A DNA stretch of 64,000 nucleotides. It comes from Cupriavidus nantongensis. Its GTDB lineage: Bacteria; Pseudomonadota; Gammaproteobacteria; Burkholderiales; Burkholderiaceae. The stretch's first letter is position 1, and each line of letters opens with the position of its first letter. The DNA lies in assembly GCF_001598055.1 (NCBI RefSeq), contig NZ_CP014845.1:1240001-1304000 (forward strand). Direction: 5' to 3'. The translations under genes were made by a program, and so were the position numbers. Shown here piece by piece: positions 20,924 to 29,792 of this stretch. The notes beneath the pieces are model-generated. The model was given only the letters and a program-made list of their open reading frames with translations. It was not told where the DNA came from and ran no database searches.

Positions 20924-21108
20924 GTCGAGTTCGCTTTTCGAGGGAGATCGGGGCAGCTGCGAGCGCGATGTCGGGGGAGTGGGCGGTCATCGGTGTCTGG
21001 GCCGGTGGGTCGGCTGGGCAGTGCGCCGTGGCCGGGAGCAGCGATGCCCCGGCCCGGCTGCGTTCTGGATAGCTGACACCTTAGCCCAGATGGGCGATTC
21101 ATGCCACG
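20924..21108. repeat. Direct repeat, copy B
   Basis: Second copy of the 185-bp sequence at 17801-17988. It encodes the first 19 codons of the MBL-fold protein (one substitution, Gln4 to His) and then fuses into a relic frame. It marks the right edge of the relic island. Confidence 0.85.
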
Positions 21109-21163
21109 AGCGCGCCGCCCCCCTTCCCTCAGCGCGCGTTCCGACGCTTACGATGCTCGCGCA

Positions 21164-22609
21164 TTAGCGCGCCGGTGCCGGCAGCACCTTGCCCGGATTG
21201 AGCAGGTTCAGCGGATCCAGTGCCTGCTTCACCTGCCACATCAGTTCCAGTTCCACCTGCGACTTGTAGCGCGTCAGGTCGTCGCGCTTGGCCACGCCGA
21301 TGCCATGCTCGGCGGAGATCGAGCCGTTTTCGGCGTGGGCCATGCCGTCAACCAGCGCGGAGACCGGTTCATACCATTGCGCCAGGAAATCCCGCGCGGG
21401 CTGGTCGCTGGGCCGCAGCGGGTTGAAGTGGACGTTGCCGTCGCCCATATGGCCGTAGATCACCATGCGGGCATCGGGCACGAGTTGGAGCACCCGGGCC
21501 GACGCCTCTTCCACGAACGCGGCGATGCGCGACAGCGGCACCGAGACGTCGCACTTGATGCTGCCGCCGGTGCGGGTCTGCGCGTCGGAAATCTCTTCGC
21601 GGATGCGCCAGAAGGTCTGCGCGTCAGACAGGCTGGCGGCTACCGCGGCGTCCAGTACCAGGCCCTGGCTGAAGCCTGATTCGAGGATCTCCATCAGCGT
21701 GCCGTTGAGGCTGTCGGCATCGCTGCCGGACGTCAACTCGACCAGCACCATCCAGTCGTGCCGGTCCTGCAGCGGCGAGGCGATGTTACCGAGGTATTCC
21801 AGCACCAGGTCCAGCGCCGGCCGGGAAATCAGCTCGAACGCAGTCACGGCCTGGCCGGACAGGCGCTTCGCCTCGCCGAGCAAGGCCACTGCAGCAGCGG
21901 GATCCGGCACCGCGACGAAGGCCACGGCGCTGCTGCGCGGCTGGGGCATCAGCTTGAGCACGGCGCCGGTAATGATGCCGAGCGTGCCTTCTGCGCCGAC
22001 GAACAGTTGCTTCAGGTCGTAGCCGGTGTTGTCCTTGCGCAGGCCGCGCAGCGACGAATAGATGCGGCCATCGGGCAGCACCACCTCGAGGCCCAGCACC
22101 AGGTCGCGCATATTGCCGTAGCGCAGCACCGCGGTGCCGCCGGCATTGGTCGACAGGTTGCCGCCGATCTGGCACGAGCCTTCCGAGCCGATCCGCAGCG
22201 GAAACAGGCGCTGCTCCGCCTCGGCGGCGCTGCGAGCCGCGCTCAGCGTGACGCCGGCCTGCACGGTCATGGTGTCGTTGACGGGGTCTATCGCCAGCAC
22301 GCGGTTCATGCGGCTCAGGTTGACGACCACGGCGGTGCCGCTGTCATCCGGCACGGCGCCGCCCATCAGCGAGGTATTGCCGCCCTGCGGCACCACCGGC
22401 ACCCGCTGCGCATGGCACCACTGCAGCACGCGGCTGACTTCTTCCGTCGAAGCCGGCAGCACCACCACCTGCGCCTGGCCGCGATAGATGCCGCGGTAGT
22501 CGGTGACGTAGGCCTGCGTATCGGCGTCGCCGCTGCGGCAGGCATTGGCGCCGACGATGGCCTGCATCGCGCGCAAGGTGGTGTCCGGGGTGGGTAGCTC
22601 GACGGTCAT
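21164..22609 (-). CDS. FAD-linked 2-hydroxyacid dehydrogenase (GlcD/D-LDH family)
   Basis: 481 residues. An N-terminal FAD_binding_4 domain (about 45-220) has VPVVPQGGNTSLMGGAVP and GSCQIGGNLSTNAGG. The C-terminal FAD-oxidase domain has YGHMGDGNVHFNPL and the ISAEHGIGVAKRDDL motif near the end. The family oxidises D-lactate, glycolate, D-2-hydroxyglutarate or related acids, passing electrons to the respiratory chain. I chose the start at 22609 (MTVELPTP), 25 bp after the aldolase stop, because the longer frame adds a Pro/Arg-rich stretch inside the aldolase gene. It is the last gene of the hexarate-type operon, where it may oxidise a hydroxyacid made from an aldolase product. Confidence 0.9.
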   Translation of the reverse strand: MTVELPTPDTTLRAMQAIVGANACRSGDADTQAYVTDYRGIYRGQAQVVVLPASTEEVSRVLQWCHAQRVPVVPQGGNTSLMGGAVPDDSGTAVVVNLSRMNRVLAIDPVNDTMTVQAGVTLSAARSAAEAEQRLFPLRIGSEGSCQIGGNLSTNAGGTAVLRYGNMRDLVLGLEVVLPDGRIYSSLRGLRKDNTGYDLKQLFVGAEGTLGIITGAVLKLMPQPRSSAVAFVAVPDPAAAVALLGEAKRLSGQAVTAFELISRPALDLVLEYLGNIASPLQDRHDWMVLVELTSGSDADSLNGTLMEILESGFSQGLVLDAAVAASLSDAQTFWRIREEISDAQTRTGGSIKCDVSVPLSRIAAFVEEASARVLQLVPDARMVIYGHMGDGNVHFNPLRPSDQPARDFLAQWYEPVSALVDGMAHAENGSISAEHGIGVAKRDDLTRYKSQVELELMWQVKQALDPLNLLNPGKVLPAPAR

Positions 22610-22634
22610 GAATATCAGGCGAAGGATGGTCGGG

Positions 22635-23447
22635 TCAGTACGCGGCGGAAGGCTTGCCGGCATTGGCATCGGCATCGGCCTGCGGCTCGCGGAACGAAGC
22701 GGCGAGCCTGCGCGCGGCATTGGCGTACAACATCACGTCCACGCCCGTGGCGACGAAGGTGCAGCCCAGGTCGAGGTAGCGGCGCGCCAGCGCCGGGTCC
22801 GACGTCAGCGTGCCGGCCGCTTTGCCGCTGGCGATGATGGTGCGCATCGCGCCTTCGATGGCGGCCTGTACGTCGGGATGGCCGGGGCGGCCGCGATGGC
22901 CCATCGACGCGGCCAGGTCGGCGGGGCCGATGAAGACGCCGTCGACGCCGTCCACCGCGCAGATCGCTTCCAGGTTCTGCAGCGCGGTGACGGTTTCTGC
23001 CTGCACCAGCAGGCAGATTTCGTCGTCGGCCACGTCGAGGTAATCGGTGCGCGCGCTCCACTGCGAGGCGCGCGCGATGGCGCTGCCAACGCCGCGGATG
23101 CCATTGGGCGGATAGCGCGTGGCGCTGACCAGCGCGCGCGCCTGCGCGGCGGTATCGACCATCGGCACCAGCAGACTGCGCGCGCCGATATCGAGCAGCT
23201 GCTTGATCAGCGGCACTTCGCCGGCCACGGCGCGCACCACGGGCTGGACCTGATACGGCGCCACGGCTTGCAGTGCGTGCAGCGTCGAGCGCAGGTCGTT
23301 GGGCGCGTGCTCGCCGTCGATCAGCAGCCAGTCAAAGCCGGCGGTGGCCGAGACTTCGGCCAGGTACGGCGTCGCCATCGACAGCCACAGGCCGATCTGC
23401 GCCTGGCGCGCGGCCAGTGCGGTCTTGAAGGGATTGTTTGCGGGCAT
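22635..23447 (-). CDS. HpcH/HpaI-family class II aldolase (GarL/HpaI-like)
   Basis: 270 residues. Recognisable parts are [14 protein letters not shown], the [14 protein letters not shown] metal/substrate region (about 45-58), [21 protein letters not shown] and [19 protein letters not shown]. The family cleaves 2-keto-3-deoxy acids to pyruvate and an aldehyde; members include 4-hydroxy-2-oxoheptanedioate aldolase and 2-dehydro-3-deoxyglucarate aldolase (GarL). With a GarD-like dehydratase in the same operon, the GarL reaction (pyruvate plus tartronate semialdehyde) is the more likely one. AGGAAT precedes the chosen start. It lies 37 bp after the dehydrogenase gene. Confidence 0.88.
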   Translation of the reverse strand: MPANNPFKTALAARQAQIGLWLSMATPYLAEVSATAGFDWLLIDGEHAPNDLRSTLHALQAVAPYQVQPVVRAVAGEVPLIKQLLDIGARSLLVPMVDTAAQARALVSATRYPPNGIRGVGSAIARASQWSARTDYLDVADDEICLLVQAETVTALQNLEAICAVDGVDGVFIGPADLAASMGHRGRPGHPDVQAAIEGAMRTIIASGKAAGTLTSDPALARRYLDLGCTFVATGVDVMLYANAARRLAASFREPQADADANAGKPSAAY

Positions 23448-23484
23448 GGAGTATTCCTGGTGCAAAGGGGATACGCCTGGCGCT

Positions 23485-24957
23485 TCAGCCGAGCTGGCCC
23501 TGGCAAAGGTACTTGGTATGCATGTAGTCGTCCAGCCCGTGGCGCGAGCCTTCGCGCCCGTAGCCGGATTCCTTGACGCCGCCGAACGGCGCCGCCTCGG
23601 CCGCGATCGCGCCTTCGTTGATGCCGACCATGCCGGTCTCCAGCGCCTGCGCCACGCGCCAGATGCGGCGGATGTCGTTGGAGTAGAAATAAGCGGCCAG
23701 GCCGAACGGGGTGTCGTTGGCGTCGCGGATCACCTCGGCTTCATCGCAGAAGCGGAAGATCGGCGCGACCGGGCCGAAGGTTTCTTCGCACGACAGTTCC
23801 ATCGCCGGCGTGGCATCGACCAGCACCGTCGGCGCGTAGTAGTGCGGGCCGTCGGCGCTGCGCACGCGCTTGCCGCCGGTGACCACCCGCGCGCCCCTGG
23901 CGACTGCGTCCTCGACATGGCGCGCGATCTTGTCGACGGCGCGGGCATTGATCATCGGGCCGATCTGTGCGGCGTCCTCGGTGGCCGGGCCGACATGGAG
24001 CGCGCCCACGCGTCGTGCCAGGCGCTCGACGAAGTCGTCGTGCACCGTGTCATGTACATAGACCCGGTTCGGGCACACGCAGGTCTGCCCGCCGTTGCGG
24101 AACTTGGATGCCATCAGGCCATCGACCGCGGCATCCAGGTCGGCATCGTCGAAGACGATGAACGGCGCGTTGCCGCCCAGTTCCAGCGAGAGCTTCTTCA
24201 GCGTCGCCGCGGATTCGCGCGCCAGGTGCTTGCCGACCGGCGTGGAGCCGGTGAACGTGACCTTGCGCACGCGGCTGTCGGACAGCCAGGCATCGACCAC
24301 GCCGGGCGTGTGCTCGCGCGACGCCGTGACGATATTGACGACGCCCGCTGGCATGCCGGCCTGTTGCGCCAGCCATGCCAGCGCCAGCGCAGTCAGCGGC
24401 GTGTCTTCGGCGGGCTTGGCCACCACCGTGCAGCCGGCTGCCAGCGCGGGCGCGATCTTGCGGGCGATCATCGCGAGCGGGAAGTTCCATGGCGTGATCG
24501 CCGCGACCACGCCTACCGGTTCCTTCAGCACCAGCAGCTTGCGGCCCGGCACGGCCTCGGCGACGATGTCGCCGCAGATGCGCGTCGCTTCCTCGGCAAA
24601 CCATTCCACGTACGACGCGCCGTACTGCACCTCGCCGCGCGCTTCCTTCAGCGGCTTGCCCTGTTCGGTCGAGATGATGCGCGCCAGGTCTTCCTCGTGT
24701 TCGAGGATCAGCGCATGCCAGCGCTTGAGCAATTGCGCGCGTTCGCGCGCGGGGCGGCGGCTCCATGCCGGGAACGCCGCGGCGGCGGCGTCGACGGCAA
24801 GGCGCGCGTCGCCGGCATCGCTGTCGGCCACGTTGGCAAAGGCCTCCGCGGTGGCCGGGTCGGTCACGGCAAGGCGCGCGCCCAGGCCGGCATCGCGCCA
24901 CTGGTCGTCGATCAGGTTCTGGCTGCGCAGCAGCATTGGCTCGGAAAGCGTCAGCAT
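23485..24957 (-). CDS. NAD(P)-dependent aldehyde dehydrogenase (GabD-like)
   Basis: 490 residues of the succinate-semialdehyde/ketoglutarate-semialdehyde dehydrogenase group. [21 protein letters not shown], the catalytic Glu in [12 protein letters not shown], the catalytic Cys in [10 protein letters not shown] and EETFGPVAP are visible at the family positions. In sugar-acid operons such enzymes oxidise 2-ketoglutarate semialdehyde or another acid semialdehyde; here the substrate could be a product of the GarD/aldolase steps. The spacing of 34 bp from the dehydratase and 37 bp to the aldolase supports a single transcript. Confidence 0.88.
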   Translation of the reverse strand: MLTLSEPMLLRSQNLIDDQWRDAGLGARLAVTDPATAEAFANVADSDAGDARLAVDAAAAAFPAWSRRPARERAQLLKRWHALILEHEEDLARIISTEQGKPLKEARGEVQYGASYVEWFAEEATRICGDIVAEAVPGRKLLVLKEPVGVVAAITPWNFPLAMIARKIAPALAAGCTVVAKPAEDTPLTALALAWLAQQAGMPAGVVNIVTASREHTPGVVDAWLSDSRVRKVTFTGSTPVGKHLARESAATLKKLSLELGGNAPFIVFDDADLDAAVDGLMASKFRNGGQTCVCPNRVYVHDTVHDDFVERLARRVGALHVGPATEDAAQIGPMINARAVDKIARHVEDAVARGARVVTGGKRVRSADGPHYYAPTVLVDATPAMELSCEETFGPVAPIFRFCDEAEVIRDANDTPFGLAAYFYSNDIRRIWRVAQALETGMVGINEGAIAAEAAPFGGVKESGYGREGSRHGLDDYMHTKYLCQGQLG

Positions 24958-24991
24958 CGATGTGTATGCAAAGGGATTGGTGAAGCGCGGT

Positions 24992-26539
24992 TCAGCTGAC
25001 GATGCCGAGATGCCACGGCACGAACTCGTTGTCGCCCAGGCCGAGCAATTCGCTCTTGGTCGGCTCGCCCGAGGCCGCGCGCAGGATATGGTCGAAGATC
25101 CGCTGGCCCATCTGCGGCACGCTCAGCTCGCCGTCGAGCACCAGGCCGCAGTTGATGTCCATGTCCTCTTCCAGCCGCTGGTACATCGCAGAATTCGATG
25201 CCAGCTTGAGCGTCGGCGCCGGCTTCGAGCCGAACATCGAGCCGCGCCCGGTGGTAAAGCAGATCAGGTTGGCGCCGCTGGCGATCTGGCCGGTGACGGC
25301 GACCGGGTCATAGCCGGGCGAGTCCATGAACACAAAGCCGGCCTGGTCGATCGGCTCGGCATACTCGTAGACCGCCTGCAGCGGCGTGGTGCCGCCCTTC
25401 ATCGCCGAGCCCAGCGACTTCTCGAAGATATTGGCCAGGCCGCCCTGCTGATTGCCGTGGCCGACCACGCCATTGAACTGCGCGTTGTGGCCGGCGGTGT
25501 AGCGCTCCCACCAGGCGAGGCGGTCCAGCAGTTTCTGCCCGACTTCCGGCGTGACCGCGCGGCGCGTCAGCATGAATTCCACGCCGTGGATTTCCGGGGT
25601 CTCGGACAGGATCGCGGTGCCGCCATGGCGCACCAGGATATCCATCGCCGCGCCCAACGCCGGATTGGCGCTGATCCCGGAAAAACCATCCGAGCCGCCG
25701 CACTCGAGGCCGATCTTCAGATGGCTGGCGGGCACCGGCTGGCGCACCGCGGCGTTGGCCGCCGGCAGCATCGATTCGATCGCGCGGATGCCGGCCGCGA
25801 TGGTGGCGCGCGTGCCGCCGGTATCCTGCATCACCAGCGTATGCACTGCGGGCCCTGGCTCCAGTCCTTGCGATGCCACCAGCGATCCGACCTGGTTACG
25901 CTCGCAGCCCAGCCCCACGATCAGCACGCCGGCGAGGTTGGGATGGCGCGCATAGCCCGCCAGCGTGCGGCGCAGCACGTCGAAATGCTCGCTCGGCGAT
26001 GACATGCCGCAGCCGCTGGTCTGCGCAAAGGCGACCACGCCATCGACATTCGGATACCCGGCCAGCCGCTGCGGCGTGAAATGCGCCGCAATCTGTCGGA
26101 TCACGGTGGACGAGCAGTTGACCGACGACAGGATGCCAATGAAGTTGCGCGTGCCGACGCGGCCATCCGCGCGCACAAAGCCGTTGAAGGTGGCGCGCTG
26201 CGCCTCGGGCACATAGTCGACCGGACGCACGTCCTGGCAGAAGGCCGGATCGCGGTAGAAGTCGACCAGCGTCAGGTTGTGCGCATGCACGTGGTCGCCC
26301 GGCGCGATATCGCGCGCGGCCACGCCGATGACGGTGTCGAACTTGCGCACCGGCGTGCCGGCCGCGATGGCGCAGGCCGCGATCTTGTGGCCGGCCGGCA
26401 CCTGCGCGCGCACGCGCACCGCGGGGTCGGCCAGCTGCTGGCCCAGGCCGAGGTCGCTGCGCGCGACCAGCACGTTGTCGTTGGGATGCAACCGGATGAC
26501 GGGATTGGAGTTCACTGGGTCTTGGGCTTGTCGGGCCAT
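24992..26539 (-). CDS. garD: Altronate/galactarate dehydratase family protein (UxaA/GarD)
   Basis: 515 residues. The N-terminal SAF-like domain (about 10-95, LHPNDNVLVARSDL to GDHVHAHNL) is followed by the catalytic portion with RADGRVGTRNFIGI, QTSGCGMSS, GLGCERNQ, LKIGLECGGSDGFSG and GRGSMFGSKPAPTLKL. The family removes water from hexarates or altronate with an iron cofactor. The choice between galactarate and altronate is unresolved; the HpaI-type aldolase nearby favours galactarate/glucarate. The start overlaps the stop of the receptor gene (TGATG). Confidence 0.85.
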   Translation of the reverse strand: MARQAQDPVNSNPVIRLHPNDNVLVARSDLGLGQQLADPAVRVRAQVPAGHKIAACAIAAGTPVRKFDTVIGVAARDIAPGDHVHAHNLTLVDFYRDPAFCQDVRPVDYVPEAQRATFNGFVRADGRVGTRNFIGILSSVNCSSTVIRQIAAHFTPQRLAGYPNVDGVVAFAQTSGCGMSSPSEHFDVLRRTLAGYARHPNLAGVLIVGLGCERNQVGSLVASQGLEPGPAVHTLVMQDTGGTRATIAAGIRAIESMLPAANAAVRQPVPASHLKIGLECGGSDGFSGISANPALGAAMDILVRHGGTAILSETPEIHGVEFMLTRRAVTPEVGQKLLDRLAWWERYTAGHNAQFNGVVGHGNQQGGLANIFEKSLGSAMKGGTTPLQAVYEYAEPIDQAGFVFMDSPGYDPVAVTGQIASGANLICFTTGRGSMFGSKPAPTLKLASNSAMYQRLEEDMDINCGLVLDGELSVPQMGQRIFDHILRAASGEPTKSELLGLGDNEFVPWHLGIVS

Positions 26540-27543
26540 CAGCTTTGCTGCAGCAGTTCTTTCAGCTTGAGGCGCTGGATCAGCTGGGTTTCCTGTTCAT
26601 AGACGCTGGCGACGTACTTCTTGTAGTCAGGCCCGTCCAGGTACATCACGGGCGCGTCCAGCCGAGCCGCGACCTGCCTGAACTCGTTGCTGGCGACCGC
26701 GGCGCGGAAGGCGTCGCGCAGCTTCTTTTCCACGGCGGGCGGCAGGCCCTTGGGCGCGCCGATGCCGTTGGGGGCTTCCACCACCACGTTGTAGCCCAGC
26801 TCCTTGAGCGTGGGCGTGTCCTTGAAGCGGGTCGCGCGCTGTTCGCCCCACGTTGCCAGCAGGCGCAGCTTGCCGGCTTCGACATGCGGCGCCCATGAGC
26901 TGGAATCGGCCAGCAGTTCCACCTGCCCGGCCAGCACGTCCTGCAGCGCGGCCGCGCCGCCCTTGTAGGCGATGGCATTGAACTGGATGCCCGCGGCCAG
27001 CGCGAACTGCTCCATGCCGACATGGGTGGCGCCGCCGATGCCGGCGTGCGCATAGGTGACCTTGCCCGGGCTGGCCTTGGCGGCGGCAACCACGTCCTGC
27101 AGCGTCTTGTAGCGCGAGTTGGCCGGCACCGCGATGCCGAAGGTCTGTCCCGAGGTGCGCGCGAGATAGGTCAGTTCGGTGCGCGGGTCCAGCTGCAGCA
27201 TGCCGAGCTGCGCGAAGCGCGTGACCGAGATCGGGATCTGGCCGATGGTGTAGCCGTCGGGATTGGCACGTGCCAGCGCCTTGGTGCCGATCATGCCGGA
27301 CGCGCCGGCGCGGTTCTCCACCACGATCGACTGCTTGAGAATGCCGCCGGCCACCTGGCACAGCGCGCGCATCGACTGGTCGGCGGTGCCGCCGACCGGC
27401 CACGGGCAGATAAAGGTGATGGGACGCTCGGGGTACTGCTCGGCCAGCGCGCGCGTGGCCGGCAACAGCACGCCGGCGGCACCCGCGGCGGCTCCGATGA
27501 GCAGGCGGCGGCGCTTGGCATCGATGGGGAATGATTGCGTCAT
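26539..27543 (-). CDS. Bug-family (TctC) periplasmic solute receptor
   Basis: 334 residues with a Tat-like N-terminus (KRRRLLIGAAAG, about 10-21) and a hydrophobic segment ending ALA. The body has the Bug features YPERPITFICPWPVGG, VENRAGASGMIGTKALARANPDGYT (about 75-100) and YKGGAAALQDVLAGQVELLADSS. Such receptors bind carboxylates for tripartite tricarboxylate transporters; the TctAB permease is not in the window. It is the first gene of the operon, so the ligand is probably the hexarate degraded by the downstream enzymes. It is separated by 143 bp from the divergent LysR gene. Confidence 0.92.
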   Translation of the reverse strand: MTQSFPIDAKRRRLLIGAAAGAAGVLLPATRALAEQYPERPITFICPWPVGGTADQSMRALCQVAGGILKQSIVVENRAGASGMIGTKALARANPDGYTIGQIPISVTRFAQLGMLQLDPRTELTYLARTSGQTFGIAVPANSRYKTLQDVVAAAKASPGKVTYAHAGIGGATHVGMEQFALAAGIQFNAIAYKGGAAALQDVLAGQVELLADSSSWAPHVEAGKLRLLATWGEQRATRFKDTPTLKELGYNVVVEAPNGIGAPKGLPPAVEKKLRDAFRAAVASNEFRQVAARLDAPVMYLDGPDYKKYVASVYEQETQLIQRLKLKELLQQS

Positions 27544-27633
27544 TTGGGGGTGTCTCCGATGTTTTGATTATCGGCGCGGCCGGCGCTGCCAGCCTCGTCA
27601 TGCCCGCATTCTGTCGGCGCAGGTCATAACAAT

Positions 27634-27648
27634 CCAATCGCTAATTGG
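27634..27648. promoter_or_regulatory. Likely LysR operator between divergent genes
   Basis: The inverted repeat CCAAT-CGCTA-ATTGG lies in the 143-bp space between the receptor operon and the LysR gene, 39 bp upstream of the LysR ATG. The 15-bp dyad with a 5-bp centre fits a LysR-type recognition site. Confidence 0.6.
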
Positions 27649-27686
27649 CATTGCTTCATAACCTTCTGGTTAGCTAGACTGCGGGC

Positions 27687-28622
27687 ATGGTACAGATCGA
27701 CCGCGCGCTGCGCTCCAATATCAAGCTGCGCCACCTGCAACTGCTGGTGGCGCTCGACGAGTTTCGCCATCTCGGGCGCACTGCGGAGTTCCTGTCGGTG
27801 AGCCAGCCGGCGGTGTCCAAGGTGCTGACCGAAGTCGAGAAAATGCTGGGGCTGACGTTGTTCACGCGCTCAACCCGCGGCACCGAGCCCACGCCCGCCG
27901 GTGAATCGCTGGTGCGCTTTGCGCGCTCGGTGCTGGCGCAATACGAGCAGACCCGCGACGAGATTGCGGCGGTACAGAGCGGCGCTTCCGGGCGCATCCG
28001 CGTGGGCTCGATGGGGGCCGCACTGCCGGTGCTGCTGGCGCAGGCGGTAAGCGCGCTCAAGCAGCGCCACGCGCACGCCACCGTGCTGGTGGAAGAAGGC
28101 GACCTGACCCACCTGCTGCCCAAGCTGCGCCTGCGCGAGCTCGACCTGATCGTGGGCCGGCTGGAGCCGGGCTATGCCGCACCGGACCTGCTGACCGAAG
28201 CGCTTTATGAAGAGCCGATGGTGGTCGTGGTGCGGCGCGGCCACAAGCTGGCACGCAAGGCCCGGGCCGGCTGGGCCGACCTCGCCGCGATGCCGTGCGT
28301 GCTGCCGCCGCCGTGGGCCTCGCTGCGGGTGAAGATCGAGCAAGCGTTCTTCCGCCACGGCCTGCACCCGCCGCAGGACGTGATCGAGACCTCCTCGTAC
28401 CTGGCCCAGGCCACCTTCATCGAACAGCGCGACGCTGCCGCCTTCATGGCCGCATCGGTTGCCATGGCGATGCAGCAGGAAGGTCGGCTGCAGGTGCTGA
28501 AGATGGAAGTGCCGGTCGACCTGCCACCGGTGGGCATCATCACGTTGCGCGAACGTGCGCCGTCGATCGGCACCGACCAGCTGCTGGCGTGCCTGCGGCA
28601 GGCGGCCGCGGCGCAGCCCTAG
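27687..28622 (+). CDS. LysR-type regulator of the hexarate operon
   Basis: 311 residues. The N-terminal winged helix-turn-helix (about 12-70) contains LRHLQLLVALDEFRHLGRTAE and SQPAVSKVLTEVEKMLG, and the effector-binding domain starts near 95 (GRIRVGSMGAA). The sequence resembles the GbpR-like subgroup that controls sugar or sugar-acid use. Its divergent position suggests it controls the Bug-garD-aldehyde dehydrogenase-aldolase operon and itself. The stop overlaps the stop of the convergent permease gene by 2 bp. Confidence 0.92.
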   Translation: MVQIDRALRSNIKLRHLQLLVALDEFRHLGRTAEFLSVSQPAVSKVLTEVEKMLGLTLFTRSTRGTEPTPAGESLVRFARSVLAQYEQTRDEIAAVQSGASGRIRVGSMGAALPVLLAQAVSALKQRHAHATVLVEEGDLTHLLPKLRLRELDLIVGRLEPGYAAPDLLTEALYEEPMVVVVRRGHKLARKARAGWADLAAMPCVLPPPWASLRVKIEQAFFRHGLHPPQDVIETSSYLAQATFIEQRDAAAFMAASVAMAMQQEGRLQVLKMEVPVDLPPVGIITLRERAPSIGTDQLLACLRQAAAAQP

Positions 28623-29383
28623 CCCGCGCCGCGCGCCACCAGCACGGGCACCGAAGTCGCCAGCAGCGCCACGCCGGATACGGTCAGCAGCGTCAGCACG
28701 ATCTTGCGGAAGGTGGCCTCGCTGATGCCCAGGTAAAGCCGCGTGCCCAGCAGCGTGGGCACCAGCATTGCCGGCGCCACCACCAGGAACATCGGCAGCA
28801 TCTCGCGCGTGACGATGCCCTTGCCGACATAGGCGGCCATGGTCATGGCCAGCGTGGCGAGATTGAAGTTCTGGATCACGGCGCGCTGCTCGTCCTTGTC
28901 GAAGCCGCGCAGCGTGCACCACAGCGTGGGAATCACGCCGGTAAAGCCGCCGATGCCGCCCATCACGCCGCCGGCGGCGCCGGCCATGCCGTCGGCCACG
29001 CGCCCGCCCACGCCGATATGCGGCAGCCGCGGAGCCATCAGCATCACCGGGCACCACAGTGTCAGGAACGCGCCCAGCACCGCCTTGAACCACTGCGCGT
29101 CGAGCAGCGGCAGCACCGCCACGCCCAGCGGGATGCCGGCCACGCCGCCGGCGACGAACGGCCACAGGCGCCGCCACGACAGGCCGCGCCGCACCGACGC
29201 GGCCGCCAGCAACTGGCCGGTGAGCGCGCCGAATACCGTCATCGCCGCGGCCAGCCGCGGTTCGATGGCCCAGGCCCAGAACGACATCGCCACCATGCCG
29301 AAGGCAAATCCAGACAGGCCCTGGACGAAGCCGGCCACGGCGGCGCCGGCAATGACGATCAGCAAGGTGGAATCGAAGGACAC
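28619..29383 (-). CDS. TauE/SafE-family (TSUP) permease
   Basis: 254 residues with about eight membrane segments and repeated Gly-rich motifs, including GLSGFAFGMVAMSFWAW near the start and GGIGGFTGVIPTLW near the middle, the duplicated TSUP motif. Family members export sulfite, sulfoacetate or other small organic anions. No sulfur gene is adjacent, so the substrate is open. It is convergent with the LysR gene and the two stop codons share bases. Confidence 0.88.
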   Translation of the reverse strand: MSFDSTLLIVIAGAAVAGFVQGLSGFAFGMVAMSFWAWAIEPRLAAAMTVFGALTGQLLAAASVRRGLSWRRLWPFVAGGVAGIPLGVAVLPLLDAQWFKAVLGAFLTLWCPVMLMAPRLPHIGVGGRVADGMAGAAGGVMGGIGGFTGVIPTLWCTLRGFDKDEQRAVIQNFNLATLAMTMAAYVGKGIVTREMLPMFLVVAPAMLVPTLLGTRLYLGISEATFRKIVLTLLTVSGVALLATSVPVLVARGAG

Positions 29384-29792
29384 GAGGAAGGACGCGAGAG
29401 ACGGACGATGCAGGGCGCATAACTATGCACTTCCCTGCCCTCGTTGTCAGCCTTCGGCGCTGCTGCGTCGCGCAAATCTGATACGGTGTTTTTGCCCGGA
29501 CTTGATTCTGTTCTACCTGCCGTGGGTCCGCTACGATCTGCGCATCGGCTATGGCCTGCGCGGCGCAACGACGGCCGCGCGTACCAGCAGGTGCGGCGAT
29601 ATGTCGCCCGGCTGGCACCGGGCATGACGCTGCCCTTTGCGGCGCGCGCGGCGTACACTACGCTTACCGCACGCGCCTGCGCCCCCGCGCCCCCGGCGCG
29701 CTTCTGCCTGCGTGTCGAACTGCCAAAGACTCTTCAAGGCAGTCCGCACCCGTCCAGGGCACGCGCCAGGCCAGCGCCACGGAGAACACGAT
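29384..29792. other. Intergenic region upstream of the bd oxidase operon
   Basis: About 410 bp between the divergently transcribed permease and cydA. I see no gene. No clear FNR/ANR box could be found; a TTGAT half-site occurs near 29502 without its partner. Confidence 0.4.

Noticed and set aside
23299..24999. Plus-strand open frame of 566 codons
   Set aside because: Lies antisense to the aldehyde dehydrogenase gene and shows no protein motifs.
29495..29520. Possible FNR/ANR box before the bd oxidase genes
   Set aside because: Only a TTGAT half-site is present; the inverted partner is missing.
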